DNA of 64,000 nucleotides from Thalassobellus citreus. GTDB lineage: Bacteria > Bacteroidota > Bacteroidia > Flavobacteriales > Flavobacteriaceae. Shown here piece by piece: positions 27,913 to 36,824 of this stretch. The number at the start of each line of letters is the position of its first letter. Within the stretch, counting starts at the first letter, position 1. Location of the stretch: NCBI RefSeq assembly GCF_044385915.1, contig NZ_JBISCC010000120.1:62001-126000 (forward strand), read 5' to 3'. A model generated the notes under the pieces. The model was given only the letters and a program-made list of their open reading frames with translations, was not told where the DNA came from and searched no databases. The translations under genes were made by a program, and so were the position numbers.

Positions 27913-27998
27913 GGTGTTCCCTTTCAGGTCGCGCTTTACACTGCAATCTTTTTGCTCGTACCTCACAAAAAGGATTTCCGTTGCAATCGCTAACACGG
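27913..27998. repeat. REP-like intergenic element, copy A
   Basis: GGTGTTCC at the left and CTAACAC at the right flank a core with CAATCTTTTT and AAAAAGGATTTCC. The same order of blocks occurs at 57704-57823. The outer ends are imperfect inverted repeats (GGCGTT against AACGC in copy B). It lies between convergent genes, next to tadA. Confidence 0.55.
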
Positions 27999-28020
27999 GA
28001 ATGGCTGCCAAATACAGCCC

Positions 28021-28470
28021 TTAATTTAAGTTACGCTTTTCTATAAAAAACCGTTTTAAAAGCGCCGAAGCTTCTTCAGCCATCACACCTCCTTTAATAA
28101 TTGTTTTAGGATGCAGTTTCGTATTCAAATTAATACAACCTCGTGCTTCATCTCTAGCACCATAAACAATATTAGAAATCTGACTCCAATATAAAGCGCC
28201 TGCACACATTTGGCAAGGCTCTAAGGTAACATACAACGTGCACTGCTTAAGATATTTTCCACCTAAAAAATTAGCAGCAGCTGTAATGGCTTGCATTTCG
28301 GCATGTGCTGTCACATCATTTAAAGTTTCAGTTAAATTATGTCCGCGTGCAATAATTCTATTATCAATAACAACAACAGCACCTACAGGAATTTCTCCTT
28401 TATCTAAAGCAGCCTCAGCTTCATTGAGGGCTTTTTTCATAAAATAAGTATCATCAAAAGGTTCTATCAT
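28021..28470 (-). CDS. tadA: tRNA(Arg) adenosine-34 deaminase
   Basis: 149 residues. The cytidine/adenosine deaminase zinc motifs are intact: TAHAEMQAI (~55-63, zinc His and catalytic Glu) and EPCQMCAGAL (~84-93, two zinc Cys). The N-terminal MKKALNEAEAALDKGEIPVG is standard for TadA. It converts A34 to inosine in tRNA-Arg(ACG). A guanine-deaminase-type relative is possible but the motif context fits TadA better. Single-gene unit. Confidence 0.88.
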   Translation of the reverse strand: MIEPFDDTYFMKKALNEAEAALDKGEIPVGAVVVIDNRIIARGHNLTETLNDVTAHAEMQAITAAANFLGGKYLKQCTLYVTLEPCQMCAGALYWSQISNIVYGARDEARGCINLNTKLHPKTIIKGGVMAEEASALLKRFFIEKRNLN

Positions 28471-28558
28471 AATAGCAAAAATACAATTTCAAATTGTTTA
28501 TTAAGATTTCGGCAGGAAATTTGATGCCTACACAGCCTAAACGTCTCATTATAAACAC

Positions 28559-29602
28559 ATGAAAAACTACTATTCAATTTCAATACCAGAACCTTGTCAC
28601 GAAGATTGGAATAAAATGACACCTAAAGATAAAGGTAGATTTTGTAATTCTTGTGTTAAAACAGTGGTCGATTTTACAAAAATGAACACTTACGAAATTC
28701 AAGATTTTATAAACGACAATAAAAACAATCGTATTTGCGGACACTTTAAACAAAGTCAATTAGATAGCATTAACATCTATATTCCATCAAAGTTTTTAGA
28801 GCAACGTCAAAATTTTCATAAAACCTTTCTATTAGCTTTACTTATTGTAATGGGAACCACTTTAATGAACTGCACCAATAAAAAAGGGAACAAACAGAAA
28901 ATAGACAGTATTGAAGTTATAGATACTTTAAATAATAATAGAATTGATATACTTGGTGGCATAGGAGAAATAACAGAAATAGATTCTATTCCAAAAAAAT
29001 CTTGTAAAACAAAACCAAAAGAAGAAACAATTATTGACTTAGTAACCGATGGAGAATTAGTTATTGAACCTGTTGGAGATGTTGTGATTATTGAACAACC
29101 TCCAATAAGTATAGACTCATTAAATATTCCTTATAATCCTGAAATTGATGATGAAATTATTGTAACAGGTGCATTAATAGAAACTGATAGTTCTATAAAA
29201 ATCACCCCAACTTGGTGTCCTACTCCTGAAACAGATAACAAGGAAACAACTATTGGATTCTTAATAGTTGAAACTCCTCCCGAATTTAAGGGCACTCCTA
29301 AAAACTTATCAATTCAAGAAAAAAGAAATTATTTTTCAAAACGAATATCAGAGGTTGTTTCAAAAAACTTTAATACAACTGTTTGTTCAGATTTAAAAGG
29401 CAAACAAAAAGTTCATACTCAATTTAAAATTGATGAAAACGGAAATATTATAGATATCAAAGCCAGAGCGCCACATCCTCTATTAGAAAAAGAAGCTAAA
29501 CGCGTACTTAAACTTTTACCTCAATTTATTCCAGCTAGACAAAGAGATAAACCTATAACTGTAGTTTATTCGTTACCCTTTATTTTTCAAGTAGAAGAAT
29601 AA
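28559..29602 (+). CDS. TonB C-terminal-domain protein with Cys-rich N-terminal domain
   Basis: 347 residues. Residues 1-60 hold five Cys: EPCHEDW, GRFCNSCVK and NRICGHF, spaced like a metal-binding knuckle. One transmembrane helix (~88-105, FLLALLIVMGTTLM) follows, then an acidic Pro-rich linker and a TonB-C domain (~265-347: KQKVHTQFKIDENGNIIDIK, LLPQFIPARQRDKPI). The helix would put the Cys domain in the cytoplasm and the TonB domain in the periplasm. It may transmit energy or a signal to outer-membrane receptors. The partner ExbBD is not in the window. Confidence 0.75.
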   Translation: MKNYYSISIPEPCHEDWNKMTPKDKGRFCNSCVKTVVDFTKMNTYEIQDFINDNKNNRICGHFKQSQLDSINIYIPSKFLEQRQNFHKTFLLALLIVMGTTLMNCTNKKGNKQKIDSIEVIDTLNNNRIDILGGIGEITEIDSIPKKSCKTKPKEETIIDLVTDGELVIEPVGDVVIIEQPPISIDSLNIPYNPEIDDEIIVTGALIETDSSIKITPTWCPTPETDNKETTIGFLIVETPPEFKGTPKNLSIQEKRNYFSKRISEVVSKNFNTTVCSDLKGKQKVHTQFKIDENGNIIDIKARAPHPLLEKEAKRVLKLLPQFIPARQRDKPITVVYSLPFIFQVEE

Positions 29603-29612
29603 TAAAAACTTG

Positions 29613-29620
29613 TACTTTTG
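29613..29620 (+). promoter_or_regulatory. -7 promoter element of dxs
   Basis: TACTTTTG is an exact TAnnTTTG match. The GTG start proposed for dxs begins 5 bp after it (29625), about where transcription should begin, so the mRNA may be leaderless. Confidence 0.6.
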
Positions 29621-29624
29621 CTTC

Positions 29625-31397
29625 GTGCAAAAACCCTTTTTAAAACATATCAATTCTCCTAAAGAACTTCGTCTATTAAAACAAGAAGATTTACGGCAAC
29701 TTGCCCAAGAATTACGTGACTTCATCATTAATATTGTCGCCACCAAAGAAGGTCATTTAGGAGCTAGTTTGGGTGTCGTTGAATTAACCATTGCACTGCA
29801 TTATGTTTTTAACACCCCAGACGATCAACTTATTTGGGATGTAGGCCATCAAGCTTACGGACATAAAATATTAACTGGTAGAAAGGATGATTTTCATACC
29901 AACAGACAAATAGATGGCATAAGTGGTTTCCCTAAACGCGATGAAAGTATATATGATGCCTTTGGTGTTGGGCATGCATCCACCTCTATTTCGGCAGCAT
30001 TGGGTATGGCCATTGCTTCAAAATTAAAAGGAGAAACAGAAAAACAACATATTGCTGTTATTGGTGATGCTAGTATTGCTGGCGGTATGGCTTTTGAAGG
30101 TTTAAACCATGCCGGTGTTACAGATGCCAATTTGTTAGTTATTTTAAATGATAATGCCATTGGTATTGACCCAAGTGTTGGAGCCTTAAAACAGTATTTA
30201 ACCAACGTTAAAAAAGGGATTCAGAGAAAAAATAATATTATTGAAGCCTTAAATTTTGATTATTCAGGTCCTATTGATGGTCATGATATTGATAAAGTTA
30301 TTTCAGAACTTGAACGCTTAAAATCTATTAAAGGTCCAAAGTTTTTACATATAATAACTACCAAAGGTAAAGGCTTAAAACAAGCTGAAGAAGACCAAGT
30401 TAAATACCACGCACCAGGAAAGTTTAATGCTTCTACAGGCGATATTATTTCTAAAACACCTTCAGAATTCACAAAGTATCAAGATGTTTTTGGGCATACT
30501 ATAGTAGAGCTTGCTAAACAAAACAAACGTATTGTTGGTATTACACCCGCAATGCCTACTGGAAGTTCGTTAAAATATATGATGACAGAAATGTCAGAGC
30601 GTGCTTTTGATGTTGGTATTGCTGAACAACATGCAGTAACGTTGGCAGCAGGTATGGCAACGCAAGGTTTAATGCCGTTTTGCAACATTTATTCTACGTT
30701 TTTACAACGGGCTTACGACCAAATAATTCATGATGTAGCTATTCAAAAACTACCCGTTATTTTTTGTTTAGACCGTGCAGGGTTGGTTGGTGAAGACGGC
30801 GCCACACATCATGGTGTTTACGATTTAAGTTTTTTAAGATGCATTCCTAATTTAATAATTTTTGCACCTAGAAATGAGATTGAATTACGCAATATCATGT
30901 ATACAGCGCAATTAGGACTAAAACAACCTATTGCGATTCGTTACCCTAGAGGGCGAGGTATTACTATTGATTGGAAACAACCATTTTCTAAAATTGAAAT
31001 TGGTAAAGGTATTCAGCTTAAAGAAGGAAAGAATCTAGCTATTTTAAGTATTGGAACTATAGCTAAAAATGTTTCGGAAGCTGTTTTCAATTTAGATATC
31101 TCTCATTATGATATGCGCTTTGTGAAGCCTTTAGATGAAATATTACTTCATACTATTTTTGAAAAACATAACACTGTTATTACTGTTGAAGATAATAGTA
31201 TAAAAGGTGGTTTTGGAACGGCTGTTTTAGAGTTTGCTGCTGAACATAATTATAAAAACACTATAAAGACATTAGGAATTCCTGATGCATTTATTGAACA
31301 CGGGAAGGTTGATGAACTTCAAAAACTAATTGGGTTAGATGCTGAAAGCCTTAATAACTACATAAGTAATTTGTATAAAAAAAAGGGAAGTGTTTAG
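29625..31397 (+). CDS. dxs: 1-deoxy-D-xylulose-5-phosphate synthase
   Basis: 590 residues from GTG 29625. No ATG lies in frame before the conserved LKHINSPKELRLL segment, and a TTG at 29610 precedes the promoter element. Transketolase-like motifs are present: DVGHQAYGHKILTGR, VIGDASIAGGMAFEGLNHAG with the thiamine-diphosphate Asn in NDNAIG, and in the second half GIAEQHAVTLAAGMA and RYPRGRG. The family GDG is GDA here. It makes DXP from pyruvate and glyceraldehyde 3-phosphate, the first step of the MEP isoprenoid route that feeds the prenyl synthase at 9388. Confidence 0.93.
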   Translation: MQKPFLKHINSPKELRLLKQEDLRQLAQELRDFIINIVATKEGHLGASLGVVELTIALHYVFNTPDDQLIWDVGHQAYGHKILTGRKDDFHTNRQIDGISGFPKRDESIYDAFGVGHASTSISAALGMAIASKLKGETEKQHIAVIGDASIAGGMAFEGLNHAGVTDANLLVILNDNAIGIDPSVGALKQYLTNVKKGIQRKNNIIEALNFDYSGPIDGHDIDKVISELERLKSIKGPKFLHIITTKGKGLKQAEEDQVKYHAPGKFNASTGDIISKTPSEFTKYQDVFGHTIVELAKQNKRIVGITPAMPTGSSLKYMMTEMSERAFDVGIAEQHAVTLAAGMATQGLMPFCNIYSTFLQRAYDQIIHDVAIQKLPVIFCLDRAGLVGEDGATHHGVYDLSFLRCIPNLIIFAPRNEIELRNIMYTAQLGLKQPIAIRYPRGRGITIDWKQPFSKIEIGKGIQLKEGKNLAILSIGTIAKNVSEAVFNLDISHYDMRFVKPLDEILLHTIFEKHNTVITVEDNSIKGGFGTAVLEFAAEHNYKNTIKTLGIPDAFIEHGKVDELQKLIGLDAESLNNYISNLYKKKGSV

Positions 31398-31410
31398 TTT
31401 CCCTTTTTTT
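31381..31410 (+). terminator. dxs terminator overlapping the stop codon
   Basis: AAAAGGGAA (31381-31389) pairs with TTCCCTTTT (31399-31407) and a run of T follows to 31410. The dxs TAG lies in the loop. Confidence 0.75.
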
Positions 31411-31430
31411 ATGCAAATTAAGTTTATTAT

Positions 31431-34400
31431 TTACTCAATAACTATCTTATGAGTTGATTGCTTATTTTCAGAATTAAATTTAACAATATACAATCCGCTT
31501 GATGCTTTAAGTGAAATATCATGTATTGAATTTTTGTTAAAATCAATTTTAGACTTATATACCTCCCTTCCGTTCATATCGAAAACACTTAAGAAACCTT
31601 TTTTAATTTCATTACTGGCTGAAATTTTAAATTTTCCAGAAGATACTGTTGGATAGACTTTAACTAAATCCTTAAAAGTATTATCATTTACTGATAAAGA
31701 ACTTGCATCTGCAGTAAATTTACCTGTAAAAAGTCCTCTACCATAAGTTGAAGCTAAAACCGTATTGTCTGCTGTTCTTAAATCAAAGCTTGTAACAATC
31801 ACATCTTTCATCCCATTTTGAGACCAATACCAATTAGGACTAACATCATTAAAATTATAAGTACCCCAAACACCAAGGTCAGTAGCAATTATTACTTCAT
31901 CTGCATTCAATGGATTAGCCATTATTGCCCTTACTGGAAGATCTGGTAGATCTCCTTCTTTATTTTGCCATGTTGCTCCTCCATTTGAAGTATAGAACAC
32001 ACTTGTTACACCATAATTGTAAAAGGTAACAAATATTTCATTTTCACTCGCACCTAATTCTATACAAGAAATACTTCCTAAAAAAGCACCACCAGTTATC
32101 GAAGTAAATATTGGTGTTGGCCTTGTTGCTGCAGAAATTTTCAATAATTTACCTAAACTCGTACCAACAAAAATGGCATTAGGTGTATATGGAGATACTT
32201 TAAAAGCAGTTGCAGAACCGACTAAAAGAGCATCGTCTATGGTTGCTTTTGTTGCAGCAGTAGTAGTCAATTTGTACCGGTTAATTCCTCCTGCCCCAGC
32301 TGCATACAAATAATTACTTTCACTGTCTAAAGCAGCTGGATTTACAAATTGAGCTCCAGTACTAGTATCATCAATTGTATAACCACTTGCTTCTCCTGTA
32401 GCATAATCTCGATAATAATAATTACCATTCTGAGAAGACGTGATAATATATTCATTATCCTTATCAATAAAAACATAAGTTCCATCTCCACCAGTTGGTG
32501 AGGAAGCATCATTTATTCCTGCTGATACATTATTTATATATCTAGTACCGTTATCTTGTGCGCCAGCCAAAAACTTTTTATTAGCAAGATCTTGACCAAT
32601 TGATCCTTGATAAAACTGAACTGTATTATAGTTTTTATTTCTAGAAACAATTGATGGCGTACTAGATAAGTTTGTTGCATAATAAACACCTCCATCATTT
32701 CCATTTAAGGCTTTTGTTGGATCAACCGGGTGAAAAACAAAAGCATGCTGATCTGGGTGAACAGCACTTAAACCAGTACTTGTATAATATTCTGAAATTT
32801 GAATCCAAGTATTACCTGAATCTAATGATCTGAAAAGATCTATCCCACCTGCATATACAATAGCATCATTTGTCGGGTCTATTTCTATAACTAAATTATA
32901 ATAACCTTGTCCATTAGTAAAATCATTTGCTGCAATATCAGTATCTAAATCTACAGGTAAAGTTAAATTAGTAGTTGTTGTAAAGGCATCATCAGTATAG
33001 ACAATTTTAACAGGAGTCTCTTCAGAGGAGGATTCTGCTATAACATATAATGTTGAAGCATTCGATCCTGAAACTGCAATTTGTGTACGTTGACCACTAG
33101 GGACTTTATGCTTCAATGTAAAATTAACACCGTCAGAAGACGATAAAATTTCACCTCCGCCTTCACTGAAAACACCTGATGTAGTAGATACCCAAACAGT
33201 ATTATCTGCACTTATCTCTATATCATTCGGTTGAAGTTGGTAATCATTACTATTTGAAGACGGTAATAATGTAAGTTTAGACCAACTTGACCCATTATTC
33301 ATAGATTTATATAAACCAAATTCTTCTGGACCTAACAATACACTAGGACTTGCTTTAGAGTAAAAAGTAGACCCAGCTGCAATATAAACTTCACTATTTC
33401 CACTACCTATATCTCTTACTACTATATCATTTATATGTTGTACACCAGGTTTAGCAGTATAACCAGAATAATTTGTATAACTATTTAAAGAAACATTCAC
33501 ACCGCTTGATAATTTATCAACTATAGCTTGTCCTTCAGCCATTGTTAGCATTAACGACGGAATTGTCACTAAATCCCCTTGTGCTCCTGCTCCCATAGAG
33601 ATCGGATCTCCTGCTATATTATTTACAACTACAACAGCTATAGCTCCAGCATTTTGAGCATTTAATACTTTTTGTGAAAAATCACAAGTTCCTCTATATA
33701 AAATAGCTATATTTCCATCAATAGCCCCTGCATTTACAAAAGCATTACAAGCTTCATTAGGTTTAGCCGTACCATCATCGGCAAGAACTAAATCTCCAGA
33801 TATTGGTGTCAAACTTTCACCAAAAATGGCTCTAATACCCAAATAATCTCCAGAAATACCAGCAGGACTATTTACAGTTAATCTTGCATTTCTAGAATTA
33901 GATGTCCCTGCTATAACATTTGTATCCCCAGTAGAACCACCAAAAACTTTAGACCAGCTTGTTCCACCATTTGTAGATTTCCATACTCCATTACCGTTTA
34001 CACTTCCTTGAACATAAGATTCTCCTGTTCCTACATAAAAAACCATTGGATTATTTGGATCATAAGTTATACAAGAAATAGCTAGGTTATTAGGAATATC
34101 AACCTCAGACCAAGGAGAAAGAGAAGATGTTATATCATTATTTACCCATAAACCTCCGCTAACACCTCCCGCGAATACTCTTTTATTTGTAGCATCATTC
34201 GGATCAAACATTATAGCTCTAGTTCGTCCTCCAACATTATCCGGACCTCTTTCTTCCCAGTTATTTAATTTTTCTCCTGGTACTTTAGAAAATGAAGCTT
34301 GTTCTTTCAGTTTTTCTTGAAGTTGAAATAGTTTTTCTGGTTCTGTATGACCAGTTGTAGGGTTAATTGTAAGCTCCCACATTCTTTCTGAATACTTATT

Positions 34401-34592
34401 AGGAGGTAATCTTTTTGCTTTTCTTTCTTTTTTTGAAAGCTTTAAAGTCTCCTTAAAAGGGCTATTCTTTAAAAATTCTTCATGCTGTATTCTTAACTCA
34501 ACAATATTATTTGATTCTTCTGACCTACTAAGGAATAAGGCAATAGTTAATACAAATAACACCCCTAAAAAGGAAAATAATATCTTTCTCAT
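31431..34592 (-). CDS. Large secreted protein with BNR/sortilin-type repeats, PA domain and T9SS sorting domain
   Basis: 1053 residues from the ATG at 34592, chosen because MRKILFSFLGVLFVLTIALF is a signal sequence and the upstream ATG adds only charged residues. After WEERGPDNVGGRTRAI come beta-propeller repeats (NPMVFYVGTGESYVQG, GVWKSTNGGTSWSKV). A protease-associated (PA) domain (~235-385, GNIAILYRGTCDFSQKVLNA) interrupts them. The last ~75 residues (VYPTVSSGKFKI, GLYIVKF) are a type A C-terminal sorting domain, so it should be exported by the type IX system. The enzymatic activity, if any, is unknown and no protease triad is evident. Confidence 0.85.
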   Translation of the reverse strand: MRKILFSFLGVLFVLTIALFLSRSEESNNIVELRIQHEEFLKNSPFKETLKLSKKERKAKRLPPNKYSERMWELTINPTTGHTEPEKLFQLQEKLKEQASFSKVPGEKLNNWEERGPDNVGGRTRAIMFDPNDATNKRVFAGGVSGGLWVNNDITSSLSPWSEVDIPNNLAISCITYDPNNPMVFYVGTGESYVQGSVNGNGVWKSTNGGTSWSKVFGGSTGDTNVIAGTSNSRNARLTVNSPAGISGDYLGIRAIFGESLTPISGDLVLADDGTAKPNEACNAFVNAGAIDGNIAILYRGTCDFSQKVLNAQNAGAIAVVVVNNIAGDPISMGAGAQGDLVTIPSLMLTMAEGQAIVDKLSSGVNVSLNSYTNYSGYTAKPGVQHINDIVVRDIGSGNSEVYIAAGSTFYSKASPSVLLGPEEFGLYKSMNNGSSWSKLTLLPSSNSNDYQLQPNDIEISADNTVWVSTTSGVFSEGGGEILSSSDGVNFTLKHKVPSGQRTQIAVSGSNASTLYVIAESSSEETPVKIVYTDDAFTTTTNLTLPVDLDTDIAANDFTNGQGYYNLVIEIDPTNDAIVYAGGIDLFRSLDSGNTWIQISEYYTSTGLSAVHPDQHAFVFHPVDPTKALNGNDGGVYYATNLSSTPSIVSRNKNYNTVQFYQGSIGQDLANKKFLAGAQDNGTRYINNVSAGINDASSPTGGDGTYVFIDKDNEYIITSSQNGNYYYRDYATGEASGYTIDDTSTGAQFVNPAALDSESNYLYAAGAGGINRYKLTTTAATKATIDDALLVGSATAFKVSPYTPNAIFVGTSLGKLLKISAATRPTPIFTSITGGAFLGSISCIELGASENEIFVTFYNYGVTSVFYTSNGGATWQNKEGDLPDLPVRAIMANPLNADEVIIATDLGVWGTYNFNDVSPNWYWSQNGMKDVIVTSFDLRTADNTVLASTYGRGLFTGKFTADASSLSVNDNTFKDLVKVYPTVSSGKFKISASNEIKKGFLSVFDMNGREVYKSKIDFNKNSIHDISLKASSGLYIVKFNSENKQSTHKIVIE

Positions 34593-34610
34593 GTTGCTTT
34601 TTTTATTTAC

Positions 34611-34618
34611 CAAATATA
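34611..34618 (-). promoter_or_regulatory. -7 element of the T9SS cargo gene
   Basis: Reverse-strand TATATTTG, an exact match, 18 bp upstream of the ATG at 34592. It falls inside the extra 7 codons of the longer ORF, supporting the shorter start. Confidence 0.6.
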
Positions 34619-34711
34619 CATTTTTAGCAATAAAAAATTGAAATTTTTTAAAAATTTACAACAAATACTTACATTTTCAACCGTTTATGTAGATTTACAT
34701 TCCACTTTGTA

Positions 34712-36052
34712 TCAAATACTTATTCCTTTTATTTTCTTATAATCTAAAATGGCTTTGCTGTCTGACAACAAGGATACATAATAACACACACTAGATAAAC
34801 GTTCGTACAAACTATTACTGTTAGTGTTTATAGACTTTGGCAAGCCTTTTATAATGAGTTTGTCGTAATTGGAAGCGGTATTATTAAAACAATTATTCAC
34901 AGCATTGGTATAGGTGCTTAACAGCGTATTTATAACGCCGTAGCCAGCAATTTCTTTATCGACCACCTCGGTAGACTGGTATATGTTTTCGATACTAATT
35001 TTTAGAATATCGTTTATTTGTGCTTCGTATTTACTTTTATCGAGTAAAGCACAATCGAACTCACCTTTTAAGATAGCATCTTCGTGCTGCATAAAAATTT
35101 CGACAGCCTCGTTTATTAAGGTTCCAATAGCAAGAGCTCGTAAATACCCAATGCGATCTTCTTTGGTAGAAAGTGCATAATAGTTTTCGGGTTTAATGGT
35201 GTCTCTTATTATTTTAGACAAATACTCTAAGGCAAACTCTTCTTGAATGAGTCCTAGGTTAATACCATCTTCAAAATCGATGATGGTATAACAAATATCA
35301 TCTGCCGCTTCTACTAAAAAAGCTAACGGATGACGTGCATAACTAACATCTTTTTCACTTCGTTTTGATAAACCTAGTTCGTTTGCTATATCTATATAAG
35401 CATCTTTTTCACTTTGAAAAAAGCCGTATTTTTTATCGGCAATATGTGTTGTTGGTTTTTTAGGCAAGGACTCTTTAGGGTATTTTGTAAAAGCTCCTAG
35501 TGTTGCGTAACTTAAACGCAATCCGCCTTCGCGTCCTGCTCTACTTTCGGTTAAAATTTTAAAGCCGTTTGCATTCCCTTCAAAATCGCATAAATCTTGA
35601 TATTCTTTATCTGTTAATTGTGCTTTATATTCAGTTCCTGCTCCGGTTTTAAAAAACTCGCCTATGGCTTTTTCTCCTGAATGTCCGAAGGGTGGGTTTC
35701 CTATATCGTGTGCTAAAGCCGCTGCTGCTACAATAGCTCCAAAATCGTTTGCTTGATATCCAAGAGCACTTTGTAAATGCGGATGTTTTTCTAATAATTT
35801 TTTTCCAACCAATCGCCCTAGAGAACGCCCTACAACACTAACTTCTAAACTATGAGTTAAGCGTGTATGCACAAAATCGGTTTGAGATAATGGAATAACT
35901 TGAGTTTTATCTTGTAGACTTCTAAACTCCGATGAGAAAATAATTCTATCATAATCAACTTCAAACCCTAAACGTGTTTCGTCTTGTTCTTTTCTAATAC
36001 GTTTATTAGTATCGCCAAAACGTTTTAAAGATAATAGTTGTTCCCAGTTCAT
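34712..36052 (-). CDS. dgt: Deoxyguanosinetriphosphate triphosphohydrolase (dGTPase)
   Basis: 446 residues. HD-domain metal ligands are visible: RLTHSLEVSVVGRS (~85-98), AALAHDIGNPPFGHSGE (~118-134) and later EAADDICYTIIDFED (~248-262). The N-terminal RIIFSSEFRSLQDKTQV is typical of dGTPases. It cuts dGTP to deoxyguanosine and triphosphate, so it trims dNTP pools. It stands alone, followed by the T9SS cargo gene on the same strand after 119 bp. Confidence 0.9.
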   Translation of the reverse strand: MNWEQLLSLKRFGDTNKRIRKEQDETRLGFEVDYDRIIFSSEFRSLQDKTQVIPLSQTDFVHTRLTHSLEVSVVGRSLGRLVGKKLLEKHPHLQSALGYQANDFGAIVAAAALAHDIGNPPFGHSGEKAIGEFFKTGAGTEYKAQLTDKEYQDLCDFEGNANGFKILTESRAGREGGLRLSYATLGAFTKYPKESLPKKPTTHIADKKYGFFQSEKDAYIDIANELGLSKRSEKDVSYARHPLAFLVEAADDICYTIIDFEDGINLGLIQEEFALEYLSKIIRDTIKPENYYALSTKEDRIGYLRALAIGTLINEAVEIFMQHEDAILKGEFDCALLDKSKYEAQINDILKISIENIYQSTEVVDKEIAGYGVINTLLSTYTNAVNNCFNNTASNYDKLIIKGLPKSINTNSNSLYERLSSVCYYVSLLSDSKAILDYKKIKGISI

Positions 36053-36132
36053 AGTAAATTATTAAGTGTTGCAATATAATAAAGCCTTGCTTTAAAATTT
36101 AACTTAAACAATCAAAATTTAAATACCGCCCT

Positions 36133-36211
36133 GTTAACATTAAGGTAACATTTTAATTATAAACCATTAACCTTTTGGTAACACATGCTTGTTTATTAAT
36201 CTTTTTCTTTG
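36133..36211 (+). promoter_or_regulatory. Candidate Pho-box promoter P1 (before the 127-aa protein)
   Basis: TTAAC/GTAAC repeats start at 36133, 36144, 36166 and 36177, all in one 11-bp register (36155 is degenerate). The -7-like CTTTGC has TTTG at 36208-36211, 31 bp after the unit at 36177, and the ATG follows 28 bp after the TTTG. The same 31 and 28 bp distances recur at P2 and P4. Confidence 0.65.
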
Positions 36212-36235
36212 CTGTAACATTATTTAGTAAGCTTC

Positions 36236-36619
36236 ATGAAACATTTATTATACATTTCTATTTTTCTTATTACTGCTTTTTCTTTTGGGCAAAACACAGG
36301 TTTAGTTGTTGGTAAAGTACTAGATAAAGAAATGAATGGTGCTCCTTTAGTACTTGCTAATGTTTCTATTAAAGGTACTTCTATAAAATCTGAAACAGAC
36401 TTAACAGGTTTATTTGTTATTGAAAATTTAGAAGCCGGAGATTACACTTTAGTTTGTAGCTTTGTTGGTTATGAATCTCAAGAAATGAACATTCATGTTG
36501 ATTCTATGAATCCTGCAGAAGTAAAATTATCGTTAGCAGCTAGCACTATTTCTTTGGACGATTTAGCTCTAGTTATGGCAAATGCAGATTCTGACACTAA
36601 AACAACTTCTGCTCAGTAA
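36236..36619 (+). CDS. Small secreted carboxypeptidase-regulatory-like domain protein
   Basis: 127 residues with signal peptide MKHLLYISIFLITAFSFGQ. The mature part is one CarboxypepD_reg-like beta-sandwich (VVGKVLDKEMNGAPLVLANV, YTLVCSFVGYESQE) and a short tail. It is strikingly similar to the first ~115 residues of the TonB receptor encoded 205 bp downstream, but no plug or barrel follows and the frame ends cleanly. It may be a free-standing partner domain, or the residue of a duplicated receptor. It has its own Pho-box-like promoter. Confidence 0.75.
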   Translation: MKHLLYISIFLITAFSFGQNTGLVVGKVLDKEMNGAPLVLANVSIKGTSIKSETDLTGLFVIENLEAGDYTLVCSFVGYESQEMNIHVDSMNPAEVKLSLAASTISLDDLALVMANADSDTKTTSAQ

Positions 36620-36721
36620 AGTAAGAGTAGTATTCTTCGAAAAATTTATGTTATTATAGCATTTAACATGAATTCTAATGTTAAGTAATTGTAATCAAAC
36701 GATGCTAAAAAGCAATACTGA

Positions 36722-36800
36722 GATAACATTTACCTAACACTTTTATGACAGTTCTTTAATCTACAGATAACATTCTATTCACTTAGTGTTTCGTTCTTTG
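36722..36800 (+). promoter_or_regulatory. Candidate Pho-box promoter P2 (before the TonB receptor)
   Basis: Repeat units start at 36722, 36733, 36744 and 36766, all on an 11-bp grid. TTTG of TTCTTTGC is at 36797-36800, 31 bp after the 36766 unit, and the ATG at 36825 is 28 bp later. The preceding 36620-36721 has only an imperfect TTAACAT...ATGTTAA inverted repeat. Confidence 0.65.
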
Positions 36801-36824
36801 CCGAAGATAAAAACTAAGAAAAGA

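Noticed and set aside
27805..28011. Reverse frame across the REP-like element
   Set aside because: It runs over the 3-prime end of the small membrane protein gene and a dispersed repeat, with no recognisable protein features.
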